From positions 87,946-151,945 of the forward strand of contig JADHZB010001925.1 in assembly GCA_015657535.1 (NCBI GenBank): 64,000 nucleotides of DNA, in the 5' to 3' direction. This document shows, in pieces, positions 49,933 to 62,768 of this stretch. The notes below the pieces were generated by a model. That model was not told the origin of the DNA. It did not search any database and saw nothing but the letters and a program-made list of their open reading frames with translations. Both the position numbers and the translations under genes were made by a program. This DNA is from Nephromyces sp. MM_2019 (taxonomy: Eukaryota > Apicomplexa > Aconoidasida > Nephromycida). The stretch's first letter is position 1. Every line of letters begins with the position of its first letter.

Positions 49933-52900
49933 TTAAATTATTTTGTAAAACGCATTTATCAGTAATTTTGTTTTGTTCCATCCAATACACTTATCAGTTA
50001 TACTTATACCATACCTAAAACATTTTAAACGTATATGTATATCTTGTTGTGTCTATGTTATATGTAAGTGTGTATGTTTCTGTGTGTGTTTTGTGGTGTG
50101 ATGTATGCAATGCGTTTGATGTACTATTTGTGTGTATTATATATATATAGTGTTATAATGTGTGTATGTATTGATTGTTATTTGTGGATTTGTGTTTAGT
50201 AACAATTTAATATTTTGTAATTAAGGGTGAGTAGAATATATTGTCTATATGTGTGTAATGTCATTAGTGTGTAGAGGAAATTAAGAAAGTGTGTGCGGTG
50301 GAAATCATTCAAAACTAATAGCACACATTTTAGTATACCTTAAATTGGAATTGTCTGTTATGTTTATAGCTTGTTTACCTGTTTGGAAATTTTAGAAATA
50401 AAAATAATATACAAACATATTACAAACACCTGTTTAGTTTTAAAAAATTTGTAATTTACGCACATAGTTTGGAGGCATAAGATTTATTAAGTTTATACAT
50501 GCATATAAACAAATAATAGAGCTATTTCAACCAAAATTTTACACACAAGAGTTATTTACACAAACATAAGCTAATTACAATCATATATAATTTTCACGCT
50601 CCTATATAATTTACTCACAGACAATAATAAATAAATGTTTATTTTACCTTACCGTCATTTATATGACTTTCTAGCATTAAACCTTTTATATTTAAATTAG
50701 AATTTTTCATATTTGAAATGGATGTGTAAAATGCCTCAAATGGTTTATCCTATATATATAAATTGTATAAACATATAAGTGTTGTATGCCTTTATATAGA
50801 GTATGTGTATATATTGTGTGTCTATGTGTTGTGTGTATACACACTTTTATGTGTGTAATAAGTGAGTATAAATATGTTCCATTTGTAATAAATGTATATA
50901 TTGTATGTTGTTTGTGTATAAATTATGTAGTGTGAGAGTGTGTGTAGATAAGCTTGTGTTTCTTACGTCTATCAAATTGCCATGGCAACAATCAATCAAA
51001 ATTGGATAATTGACATCAAATTTATCCATTTCTTTATTAATTTGTTTGACATCTTGCTTGTGGAAATTTACCCCATTTTTATGTCCTCTTAGTACAATGT
51101 GTGCAAATGGATTACCCTGGATTGTGTGTTGATTTGACGTGTATCAAGTTTGAGTGCACTTGAAATATATTTATTAATGAGTTTGGTGTATAGTATATAC
51201 TTGATCTGTAGTGTGTGCCTAACTTAGATATACATTGTGTTGGCTCTATAGTATATAAGTTGCAAGCTATATTTGTGTATATTGGGTATACAAGTTCAGT
51301 GTCAACTGTGTGTATGTATTTACTTTACCTTTGAAATCCGTACAACTCTACGTGTTCCCTCAATATGCTAAAAGCAAAAAAATATTGGGAAATTATTTTC
51401 ATGAAAATCAATCCTATATACACATAACACAAAAAGAACCATACACATACATACACAAATACACACATGCACATACACATGCACACACAAACACACACAT
51501 ACATATACATACACAAATGCACATATAAACATACAAACACACACATACACTAACATTTAGGAATAAGTTGGGTGAATTGGCAACTTTACACGCATTAATT
51601 GCGGCTGAAATATCCCCATCAATTGCTGGAAAATTACAAATTTAATTGGTAATGTGTGGTTTTATTTACTAATATTTGTGTTTGTGTTTATATATATATA
51701 TATATGTAAATGAAATTTGTGTGTGTGCAAAAGTGTATATGTGCATATGTTCTAGGGAATGTATAATATGTACTAGTAGTATATCTAAGTATAAATATAA
51801 GATCTATATATGTTAGTGACTGTGTATATGTAATATAAAGTGTATGTGTACCAGTATGTAAGAAATTTTAAGTATTTTTACATAACATGTGCTCATGTGA
51901 ATATTTGTGTTATGTAAACTTTATGTGTTAATATATGTGTATGTGTAATATGAAATATAATTCTGAGTATTTATCATATATATGTTATGCATATACTAGA
52001 ATTTTTAGATGTGCGTATATAAGATGAAATATACAAGTACTAATGTGTGTGAATATGTGCTAGTGTATGTGTGTATGTAATAAAAAATATATCTGTGTTA
52101 TTGTGTGTGACTGTGTGTAAAACTAACGATTCTTAAAACCAACTGCAATATCCAAACTCGATGAAAATTGTCGATGAGGGGGTGAGCGGACTGTTCGAGC
52201 ACCGATGGCCACCCACGAAATTAAATCAAAAAAATAAGAAAAGAAAATAGGGTCAACAACCTCACAGGCTATAGCCAGATCTAATTGTACCTAATCATTT
52301 TTGTGTATGTGTTTGTGTCTGTGTGTGTGTATTCTGTTTGCGAGGTTCACAAGTGTGTTTATGTATTCTGTTTTTGAGACTTGCAAGTGTGTGTGTGTGG
52401 TATGTGTGGGTGTGATGAGAATTGTTTGTCGGTGTTTGAGTGTGGTGGATGTATTTGTGGGTATTTTATGTGTGTGTGTGTGTGTTGTGAGGGTGTTTGT
52501 GAGTGTTGTGACTTATATTATGCGCGTGTGTATAATAAGGATTTCATTGGATGTCTGTGTATGTGTTGTGTATTTGTGCGTACAAATCTGTATGAATTTA
52601 ATATAATATGCATACATATTAGCTCTAAAAGTTATTGAATATAACTTGGATTTATAAACTTACAATTTTTGTTAAGAGTTGTCGAGTTTCATATATACCT
52701 TTATAAATATTGTAAGAACCATTGATATCCGGATCATATATATAGCCAGTCCACCCTTCAATGTTTTTCAAAAATATATATCCATTATTTTAAATACATA
52801 ATTCATAGCAAGAGTATAGGTAAACACCAATTAATATAACTACAAACACAGACGTCAATATATATATATATATTATTACACACGTATCATGTTGCAATAT

Positions 52901-53573
52901 CACATATATGTTCTTATACAGATCTGCATACTTGAACACATTTCACACAGAAACTTGTAAACACACATGCATTAATTATATATACGTATACGCAAATTGC
53001 TTTACACACCATGGGATGTTCGTGGTTTTTCATAGTAAACTCGAATGACAAATTTTATCCGGTCAGAGAATTGTGTTTGAAGATTTGACAAACGTAGTGC
53101 TGTGTATATATTTTGGGTATAAATTAATGTCAAAATTAGATTAAAATTACCAAAAAAATTAACGCTCAAATAAATACCAAATTAATACCAAATTCATATC
53201 AGAGCAATAATAAAAAACATCTAAATTAACACCAAAATAACATAAAATCTACACCAAAAAACACCAAATTAACACCGAAGTTAATATCAGGATGACATCA
53301 AATTAATATCAACCACAAAGTTCTCTTGCAAATTTATACATACACACACTCACCATAATCAAGGATAGATATACTATCATGAATTGAACAAGGCCCAATT
53401 ATCAATAGTCTGCGTTTAGGGTCAATACCAGTCAAAATATTTTTAATTTCTGCCCTGTGAGATTCAATTTTTTTATAAAAAATTGAACTGAGTGGAAACA
53501 ACGAAATGAGTTCATTAGGTGGTGGTAAAGTTAGCTCATTTGACTCTTTTTCTTTGTTTTCAGCAAAATACAT
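49933..53573 (-). CDS. 3-deoxy-D-arabino-heptulosonate 7-phosphate synthase, type I
   Basis: First enzyme of the shikimate pathway: phosphoenolpyruvate plus erythrose 4-phosphate gives DAHP. Ten exons close in phase to 347 residues (E. coli AroG has 350): 53573-53354, 53099-53010, 52755-52664, 52290-52128, 51625-51555, 51367-51329, 51116-50967, 50749-50653, 50378-50339 and 50014-49933. Metal ligands are C62 (GPCSIHD), His in DCCHGN, Glu in LMLESHIN and Asp in SITDKC. Substrate residues are seen in RVYYEKPRT (93-101), AIGAR, VGFKN and VLRG. The usual ARTTESQ-HRE stretch reads ARTVRSPPHRQ. Exons 6 (39 bases) and 9 (40 bases) are tiny. The last exon, after a 324-base intron, carries YGISITDKCIGW and is needed for the fourth metal ligand. 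N-terminal LPPPNEL resembles fungal Aro3/Aro4. Confidence 0.95.
53119..53330. repeat. Degenerate minisatellite in DAHP synthase intron 1
   Basis: On the plus strand, variants of 'aaattaacaccaa' and 'aaattaataccaa' recur about every 11-20 bases across most of the intron 53100-53353. It differs from the CA/TG repeats found elsewhere in the window. Confidence 0.75.
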
Positions 53574-55165
53574 TTTAAAATTAATTAAAAGTTTGATGTG
53601 CGTAGAAGGTGTGCAAGCGATCGTTTTGACAAGGCATATCTAAGTAAGATGCTGTGAGTTGTATGAGCATGTATATGCGAATACCAATGGGTGTGTGTGT
53701 TTGAATGCGAGCTTGTGCGTGGGTGTAAATATGTGTAACAGCGTGTAAGAGTGTGTGTAAGGGTGTGTATGAATGTATGTATAAGTGTTTGTAAGTACGC
53801 GAGGTTTGATAGTTTGTGTTGTGTGTGTGTTAGTGTGTGTGATAGTGTGTCAGTGAACACAAGTGTGTGTATGTATGTACAAGCGGCGTGTGTAGCAGTG
53901 TGTAAGTGAGTACAACTGTATGCAGATGTGCATGCCAGTGGGGTATATATGTGTACAAGAGTGTATAAGTGCTTTGTTTAGTGTAAATAAGTGTTGATGG
54001 GTATTTGTGAATGTGTGTGTTGGTATAGGAGTAAGTGAATATTAGGGGGGAGGGATAAGAATGACTTTGTGCTGGGCTATAGTCACTTGGATGCTCAGAA
54101 TTTGGAGATTAGTATATGTTACACATACATTTAAATGTAAAACAAGTGAACTAGTAGTATTGGAGGTGAATACTTAAATTTACACTACTAGTTTTATTAG
54201 TAGATAAGTAGAAATAGAAATATAGTGTTGGAGATTAAAAATATAGTTAGTGGTATCAATAAAGTATAGACATATATGTAGTTACAGAGCAACCACATAT
54301 AGATAACAGTTTTATATACACAAAGAGAATGAGAGAAACCAATAAATTTATATTTTTTAGGTATTGTTATAAATACCCACACACACTCTATATGTATAAC
54401 GCAGACACAAATATATATAATCAAGCAACTCAACGCATAATCAAGCACATACTCCAAAGTCACACTTGTGTAATACACATAGAATCAATGGTACATGTAT
54501 AGTAAAAAACAGCAATTCGTGATGTGTACATGTGTATATGATGTACTGTCAAGCAATTGCAACACAGGCTAAATTATTTATCTTATCTAATAGTCATGTT
54601 GTTCACAGTTTTTGTGTATATGTTGTGTTTATTTTTTTATTTGATTAGTAATTAAGCATGCAGTTGTCATTGAGTCACTTAAAATCAAAATCTTCACGAG
54701 AAAAGGTAGTAAAATAAAAAAAAAATAAAATAAATTTCAGGGGTAAGTTTGCAGGTGTGAATGAGTATTTTTATAATTAAAGCTTGACATTTAACAACCA
54801 GAATTTACACCAACTGTAAATTCGAGTTCTTGTACTTAAAAGGTATATTTATTAACTCATATCTATATATAAATATATAGCTGCTTCGGATCTAAGTCTC
54901 GAGTGTATGCAAACATTTCCACATACGCACATTAACACCTACACAACACTTGGAAACACAAAATAAATATATTTATATAGAACAACCGATTCATCAATTA
55001 TTTATGAAATTTAAAACATAAACAATGAGTTGTAATGAGTTTTTGAAACACTTATATGAAAACATATATAAAATTAATGAGTAAATGGATTCCAACATAA
55101 AAAAAATTCTTTTATGAAAATTACTCTAAAATCATTTTTTAAATAACATCTTGTTTCTAAATCTT
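53574..55165. other. Spacer upstream of DAHP synthase
   Basis: TG-rich on the plus strand from about 53680 to 54030, then AT-rich without microsatellites. No gene is supported; frames at 53585-53860 and 54197-54478 are low-complexity. The start-proximal part should hold the DAHP synthase promoter, but no motif is recognisable. Confidence 0.55.
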
Positions 55166-57788
55166 TCAAAAATGTGTCAATACTTGACTTCCTTGACCAA
55201 AAATTGTTTGAAATGATGACAAGTTTCTTGGTTGATTGACTGTGTTTTGTGAATTTGACACATTCCTTGAGAAGTACTTATTATTGGGCATACTAAACCT
55301 ATCTGCCGGGTAGTGCATTTGCTGTAACGAAAGTCTATTTGGTAGAAATTGTGTTTGTTGTAACTGTTGCTGTTGGTGTGATTGGTAATGGGGTGTGTGA
55401 TAAATTGTTGGTTGGTGCCCTGGCACCAGTGAAGATGTGTAGCTGCGCATTTGAGCTGTTGGGTAATGTTGTGTATTCGGATATGTGGGCTGTGAAAATT
55501 GACTTTGGTGACAAGTTGGTTGATTTATATTTAGCTGTTGTTGTTGGTTAACATAAGGGTGTGTATTAAAATTATTTTGATTTCTAGTTGACACCATATC
55601 ATGAGATGTGAAATGATTCTCATGCGTGTTTTGACAATTTGGTATTAGACTTGTAGTAGAATTTCTAGATAAACCAAGTTTAGAGGGATGATTAGGTACG
55701 TAGTTATATGAGAGCAAACTGTTTCTTAAATTTTGGTAAGGTGCTGCTGCTGTCTGTAGAATTGGAAACAGAGGATTTTTCATTGGATTTACCTTAATGT
55801 CTAATGAGTGTTGTTGAGTTTGTTTTTGTTGTTGTTGTGAGTGTTTGTATGAGCTAACATCATTGATATCTTCTGTTGATTTGAGCTTTGAAAATAATGT
55901 AAAGTCTTGATCCAAATTATTATTTACTTTTGCTCCATGTTCATTCTTTACTGATATGAGTTCATCCACTTTAGAGCTCATCCTTGAATTGTTAGTTGAG
56001 GCTGATGTTGTCTTGGCACTTTGTTGCCTTGAATAGCTCTATAATAATAAAAGTTTAAAAATTAATTTCTAGCTATATATTCTTTGTTGAAATAAAAATA
56101 AAATTAATACATTTGTAGTAGAATTCTGACACATTAAAAATATTTTATATCCTAAGTTCAAAGAATTCGCATCACTTTCAAATATAAATTAAAATTTCCA
56201 ATTTGTTCAGCACAATCAATTTTTCCATAACCTTTTAAAGGATTTGAGAATTTTTGTTTCCCGCATGTATTAATTACCTTTTCATCAAAATCTCCATCAC
56301 TGACTAATGGACTTTTCTTAATAGCTCTTTTATCAGCCCTCAAAGCATTTATCCAAGTCATTTCTTCATTTTTTCTCATCAAAGTTGACCATGAATTTGC
56401 AGACCCTCTTATTAGTCCACCCATTTCATCTTCTCTTAGGCTTTGTTTAAGCATGGCGTCATGCCATAATCGATCAAAAACTGACACATTGTTTTTTTTG
56501 GTAAAAATGTCGGTGCTTACACATTTTGTTTGGTTTTCAGGAACTCTTTTTAAGTTTATAACATCATCACTGTTAGTAACTCGTCCAGGATTTCTAATTA
56601 ATTTTCGTGTGTCGTCACTCTTAGTCACAAATCGGCTTGCTTGTTTTTTATCAAACCCTTGAGCCTATGTAAATAGTTACAGTTTTGAATTTATTTGTTT
56701 TAATAGATATCAATGTAGTAACGGTCTATACATGGATTTGATTTTGGAAAAGTATACAAACATAAAGACTAGATTCGTCTAAACTGCCACATGAGTGTTA
56801 AAATATGGATCAAATATCATATTGTGTAAAAATAATGATAAACCAAGTAGTGGGGTTCAAAAAACTCTTTTTCAACTAATTAGGTTGAAGTATTTACCTC
56901 ATTTTTCATCGCGTCAGGTAATTTCTTATTTACCATGGAATTTTCTCTCGCTTTGGTTTTCTTTGAGTTATTTGAATTATAAGGCATTTCATGACCAGGA
57001 GGCATGACTGGTGAATGAGGGGTTACACTCCTCAAGAAGTGTGGTTTTTCAAGCTGTTCTTTTAGAGTTCCCGTGGCGTGCCTTTGACTGAGTCTCATCA
57101 TGGATGAATGTGTAGGTCTTAAAAGTGCACTATCATGTTGGATATATGGCTCATTTTTCACTCTATGTGACTCTACATCGCAAATTTTGCAGAATAAGCA
57201 ATTCCAATAAGGCTTGTGGTCATGAATACATGACTGCGATGATTTCTTATTACTATTTTTATAATTAATCTTTTTTGGCCTCAAATTTCTCTCTTTGGCC
57301 TGAAAATTCGATACTACAGATTGATTCGATTTCATCTTATCTATGGCTTCTAGCTTTATGGCTCGAATAACAGACTTCCTAAGGTCAAAAGGCAAGTCTT
57401 CCCATTTTTTGTCCTTTTCAGTACTCCTTATCCGATTTAATTTAGTAAATATAGACTCTTTCGATTTCTGTGACGAGTTTTCATTAGCTGAACTAGATGA
57501 TCCACTGCTATCAACATTATTTGAGCAGAGGCAATTCACTTCATTATATTCTGTTGATAGGTTACTTGATTGTTCTATATCAGAATTCTCAGTGTCAAAA
57601 CTGTTTGAATTAGGTATTTTATTGCTTTCCGCTGTGAAAACTATTTCTTCCCTTAGTTTCACACTACATTTATCCCCAACATTTTCCTCGTTACTATCAA
57701 AATTTCGATACATTGGTTGGCATATTGTATGCTGTTCCACATCTGAACTATCCATATCTTGATAGCTACCGACACTACTGGCTGACAT
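55166..57788 (-). CDS. Hypothetical Ser/Gln-rich protein with Cys/His cluster, 716 residues
   Basis: Three exons, 57788-56898, 56664-56278 and 56038-55166, all phase 0, with donors GTAAAT and GTAATT. I do not recognise the protein. Exon 1 is acidic and Ser-rich with a conserved-looking helix KKWEDLPFDLRKSVIRAIK and a Cys/His cluster at about 187-203 (CIHDHKPYWNCLFCKIC, followed by a His), possibly a small zinc-binding knuckle. Exon 2 has FDRLWHDAMLKQSLREDE and KNEEMTWINALRADKRAI, helical and charged. Exon 3 is Gln/Asn/His/Tyr-rich with several short poly-Q runs, typical of disordered regulatory proteins. No signal peptide or membrane segment. It may be a transcription or RNA-related regulator, but that is only inference from composition. 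Confidence 0.7.
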
Positions 57789-59493
57789 GCTGGATTATTT
57801 CTAAACAAACTTTAAATGTATTATTCCAGGTCCTTTTTAAGTTTCATGGATTATATATCAAGTTAAAAAGCTTCTTAAAAAAAGTCAAAAATTTTATTTC
57901 TTCAATATTAGTAATCTGATAGTAGGATCCAATACTTGTGATAATGAAATGCAATTTAAATAAAAGTTAGAAAATAAATGTTAGGGTTAATTTAGACACC
58001 GAATGAATGATTTTGGTCGTGTGAGTTCCTTTTCTTTAAAAACATTGGTAAGAATATGAAATTTAGAAAAGTTTCTTTATTATTAGAGACTTTACAGTAA
58101 ACTTATTTTCAATAAATTAGATGAATCATTAAGTCGGTTGAATTGGATTAGGTACCCTATCTGAAAAAAATGGGATAAATTTAGGACATAATTAAAATGA
58201 GAAATCCCCGTTAAGGATTCATAATATTTTTACTTTATCTATATTTGAAAATTAAACTTGATGAATAATTAACTTTTTCAGCTCCTTTTCTAATTTTTCA
58301 GTTATTGAAGATAAAATAAATTTTTTTTTACTTGATTTATCAGGACCTAATCAAATTCATTTCTTTCCATTACTTACTGCTAATATCTAAAAATTTCTTA
58401 ATTCGTTAACATACGCTTTACTTTAGTGGATACTTAGTGTCTTTAATTTTTTTCTAGAAATAGCAGTAGCTAAACTAAACTACTTTTGTGTAATTACATT
58501 GAGTTATTATTCTAGCTAGAATGATAAGATAGGAGTCTTGCTTATCATTGTAAATGATTTATATGAGTAGTGAGCACAAAGCTTGTTTCTCCGCAATTGT
58601 TGGAGTATACCTACTTGGGATAGGAATTTGTTAGGAGCTATAAGTGAGACCAAGAGAGGTGGGTTTTCAATCTCATTTTTATGCAGATATTAGCTATTTA
58701 ATTAAGCTTATCGAAGTCCACTTCAATGGCTAAGGATTTTTCAATAAATTTGGCATCTGTTAAAACTCAGCAAAGTTTACACACTTATAATAAGCCTAGG
58801 ATAACAAAGCCTGTTTATACATACTCACTACACAAAAAAAATTAAATACAGCACACCTGACCAATAGATATGTATGTATTTAATCTCTTGATTATAAATA
58901 ATTATTTCGTAGTTGTTATGGATCAATAACTTGAAGCAGTTCTAAAGCTGAAAAGGTTAACCAAAACACTTATCTAAGTAAGATATTTGTTCATATTTAG
59001 CAAATTTATCCAAATATTTTAGCTTTCTTTTTCCATGGAGCTTAAATAGTATGGTTATGTAAATCTAAGCTTATCTATTTTACTTGCCCTTTTGTTGAAC
59101 CTATCGTTATTAGGAACTAATAAGGATTTCTAGCTAAAAATTATACATATTGCGTTTCGTCAACACAAGGTTGGTTAAACGAGGTGAGCTTCTATAATAA
59201 GAGGCTTAGAGTTTCGAGTGGATAAAATATTTTTCTATTCTATTTTAACAAATCCTGAAATTTTATTCTTAACGCACAATTATAACTAGGCTAATGGTAA
59301 AGCTCGTAAATTACGAACAAGTCTTAACTAGGACTTGTCTTTGCTTTGGCGACATGTATTTGAATAACTATTTAGTCACTCTAATTCACATTAACATTGG
59401 ATAATTAGGAAGGATACCATTTCTAAGTAAATTGATAGTATTTTATTGTCACCATTAAAAGGGAAATATTTGGAAAATATTCAATATTGTGTG
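57789..59493. promoter_or_regulatory. Divergent spacer between the 716-residue gene and AP5Z1
   Basis: Plain AT-rich sequence of 1.7 kb without CA/TG microsatellites, lying between two divergent starts and so expected to contain both promoters. No discrete element is recognisable. Confidence 0.5.
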
Positions 59494-62400
59494 ATGGAGG
59501 AGCCTTTTGAGTTTTATCATTGGCAGCACTCAATCATCTCATTACGTGAGGCCCTCCGAAGAATAAATACACACTCTTCAAGCTCAAATATATCACTTTG
59601 CGTTGACCTACTAAGGAAAACATACACAGAGTGTATATCTGACCTAAGTCACCTGCCAGTATCTCTAGACAGCTCATCTAAGGAAGTAAGGGTTCACATA
59701 TTGAGCAATGCATTATTCTTAATTGGACGATAATCAGTTTTAGAACTCTAAGCTGTTCGAACTTTAGCTAAAACATGTTTATATTTCTAAAGCTAAACAC
59801 TAAAATTCTTTTGGGTCAAATTATTTATTAAGATTTCAAAGACCCACGGTCCTTGGGTTTACTGTTTATTTCATGATTATTGATATAACATTTTATATTT
59901 GCGAAATCTAGTCAATTAACCTGTGTAGGATTACTTGTATAAAATTTTATACAATTTGCGCCAGTTACAACACTTTGGTTTAAATTTTTACTACACTTGG
60001 GACCTTAAAGAAAATCTTAGAAATTTAAATTTGTTCTATCCCAAAACTTACATATCTGTGTACTAATTCAGCGCTCCAATGTACAGGAAGCGATCTACCG
60101 TGCAATTCAAGAGCTTTATTCAGTTCTAGCAGGCCCACCGAGCTGTTTAAACTCTTCAGATTTGCTACTTTGTTCAGCACTCCTCAGATTATTGATTCCA
60201 TCACAAAACAAATTATTGTTTTTCTCAACAAACTTCAATGGTGACTTCTCTCAATACTCTCCTTTCGCCGCTAAACATTTTATTTCATTCCTGAGTCAAT
60301 TACAAAAGAATAGGATAAATGATGAAAACCTAATGTGGCTTCTCAGTTGGCAAACTAAGGGATTACATTTACTTAGTCAGGAGCAAAAGGAGAAAATCCT
60401 AACAAATGATGTTAGTAAATAATTTTGCATTATTATACTGTAATTAATCTTTAGGGAAAATTACAGATGACATCAAATAGTTATATAGGCAATCTTTGAT
60501 AATTAATATTTCCAAAACTAATTGAATTTTATTGCTTTCAATTTACTTATAGTTGATTAATGTATAAAAACTAAAAAATTGGTTTGAAACTTACAACTAT
60601 AAAATCTGAATTGTACACAGGGCAATAGAGACTCGTTGGATTTATCTGGTAAATCTTATATCCTGGATAGCCTCAAGAATGATAACAACAATATTGATAG
60701 CTCTACATTATACCAATTGTGTAGATTGTCAACTAGTCTTTTAACACAAAGGGTTATCAAAACTCACTTGGATTGGTTTATAAATCCTAAGAACATATCT
60801 TCGATAGAAATAATTGAAACCTGCTTAACTTATTGGTTAAACTATGCAAGTCGTCATTCTAACACAATTAGATCTAAATCTTTGTTGGCTTTATCATTCT
60901 TAAAACCTCCACAGCCTTCCTCAGTCCTCGAACCAGATTACACATCTTGTAGTGGAACGTTCACCTTATTAAATATATCTGAAGATTATACACTCGATCA
61001 AAAATTAAATGTGCAAGCTTTTTCTTCGCTTTACAAATGGATCCTTTGTGTGTATAAAAACAAATTAATTGCAATTAGGAAATATCAAATCTTCCAGGAA
61101 ATATTTGGTCCCTCTAACCAAATTGACAGTGAACTTAACAACAATAACATAACAAGTTTATCAGAGATAGATAACTCAACGAGTAATTATCCAGAATTAT
61201 CAAAAAGTTTTCGTCAAGCTATTGTATCCTATTGTTTACGGTTATTGGGACAAATTGAAGCTTATTATACTTCAAATGAAAACAATGCAACAAATCGATA
61301 TGAAATTGAAGCTAAGGTATTTACTAACAAATTTTATGATGCCTTACAAATCGAAATTGTTAGGATATTAGATGTTTTGTGCACTTCTGAGAGTAATCTA
61401 TTACTAAGGATATCTCCTATTATTAAGGGAGTTTATGATAGATATTCAAATCATCTTTATGGTGGCTTATTCCCAACACTTTTTCAATTTTGGTTAAACC
61501 ATGGATATCATGTAATGATAAATTGGAGCCCCATATTTGATGATTTCTTTATCAAATACATCAACAAACATTATAGGGATCCAATTATTGGTATGAATAT
61601 TTTTTTATTTATAAGTTCAAATACATTCAAGTTACAGAGTTATGGGTCTGCCTTATCTAATTATTTTCCTTCAATATTTAAATTATTAGCTTACCACCCA
61701 CGTACCTTACTCAATGAACTTTTACCCATCTTACCTATTTTAGTCCAATCAGCTGATCTTATTGAACTTTTCAACTCAATTTTGGACCTTCCCTTAACTT
61801 CATTATTATTATGTACACCCTCAACAGACTTTGATGAGATTAAAAGTTTGAACCCAAATCAATTTGATTTATTACATGCTTATGTACTAAGAAATTCAAC
61901 AATTAATCAACAATTTTGGGATGGTGAGCATAATACTATAAAGAAATTACTTCAAGATATTTCATGGAAAATAGATTTATCACCAAGAGTATTAGCTATT
62001 TCAAAATTATCACCAAAGATCTTAGAATCATTTCTTGAGATTGTTTTACACACATCAAGTGATGACCAAGCAGAAGTATTGTTTAAATCTATATTTAAAC
62101 GATTCACATTGATTTTACACATTGATTTTCATTTAGAAAATGTACAGTCTATCTTTATAAAATTTTTGAAATTATTTGGCCAAAAATGGAGATTAAAATT
62201 TCTTTCTATACCTGCGATACTAACTGAAGCTATTTCTACACATTTGGATAAGAATGGTATAAAATTGGTTCAACAAATCTGTTGGTCATTAGGTGAATAC
62301 CTTACACCATCCGCTCTTGCACACACACAGATTGACATTGATCGATATTTTGATACACTTGAGCATTTATGTTTTATCTTTATACACATACCTTTTGATG

Positions 62401-62768
62401 TGGATATGGAAGATACAAATCTTACAACTAATAAACAAAAACATCTAACTAAGCAAGATACGGCACATTTACACATCAACACTTGCACATTTCAAACTAT
62501 TTCAATCTTACAAATTGCCTTATTCAAAATTTGCTTAAGGTTTAAGAGATTCCTACCCAGAGTTATCCTATGTTTTTATAAGGCCTTAGAATACTCCAAT
62601 TTTGTTAATAATCAAACCTTATTAGATACAACAAAACAACTTCTTACACACTTGGAAAATCCACCCCTCTTAACCTCCTTATTAGATATTTGTAACCCAA
62701 ATAATTATGGACACTTTGATATATTAGAATCAGACTTAATTCCATTTAAATTAGAGACACAATTCTGA
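59494..62768 (+). CDS. AP5Z1: AP-5 complex subunit zeta
   Basis: Large subunit of the AP-5 adaptor, which works with SPG11/SPG15 in late endosome-lysosome sorting in other eukaryotes. Three exons, 59494-59685, 60087-60410 and 60621-62768, join in phase 0 to 887 residues (the human protein is about 807). Recognition rests on colinear motifs I recall from animal AP5Z1: YWLNYAS, LNVQAFSSLYKW (about 301), RILDVLC, a segment FPSIFKLLA with LLPILPILV and LDLPL, WSLGEYL (about 727) followed by a helix RYFDTLEHL, then FLPRV and LLTHLENPP near the end. The protein is an all-helical repeat solenoid with no membrane segment. The ATG at 59494 is the first in the open frame and gives an N-terminus similar in length to the family; an earlier in-frame TAA near 59424 limits extension. 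Confidence 0.9.

Noticed and set aside
52301..52638. Cys/Val-rich plus-strand frames
   Set aside because: Translations of TG-rich sequence in the DAHP synthase intron between exons 3 and 4.
53119..53330. CRISPR-like array
   Set aside because: Units are short, degenerate and without unique spacers, and the array is within an intron of a eukaryotic gene.
35261..53573. Bacterial origin or contamination, suggested by aro and ser biosynthesis genes
   Set aside because: Both genes are split by 8-9 spliceosomal introns with the same repeats as neighbouring genes, so they are native eukaryotic genes; older transfer cannot be judged without trees.
57343..57762. 139-codon plus-strand frame
   Set aside because: Antisense shadow of exon 1 of the 716-residue gene, whose three exons join in phase on the other strand.
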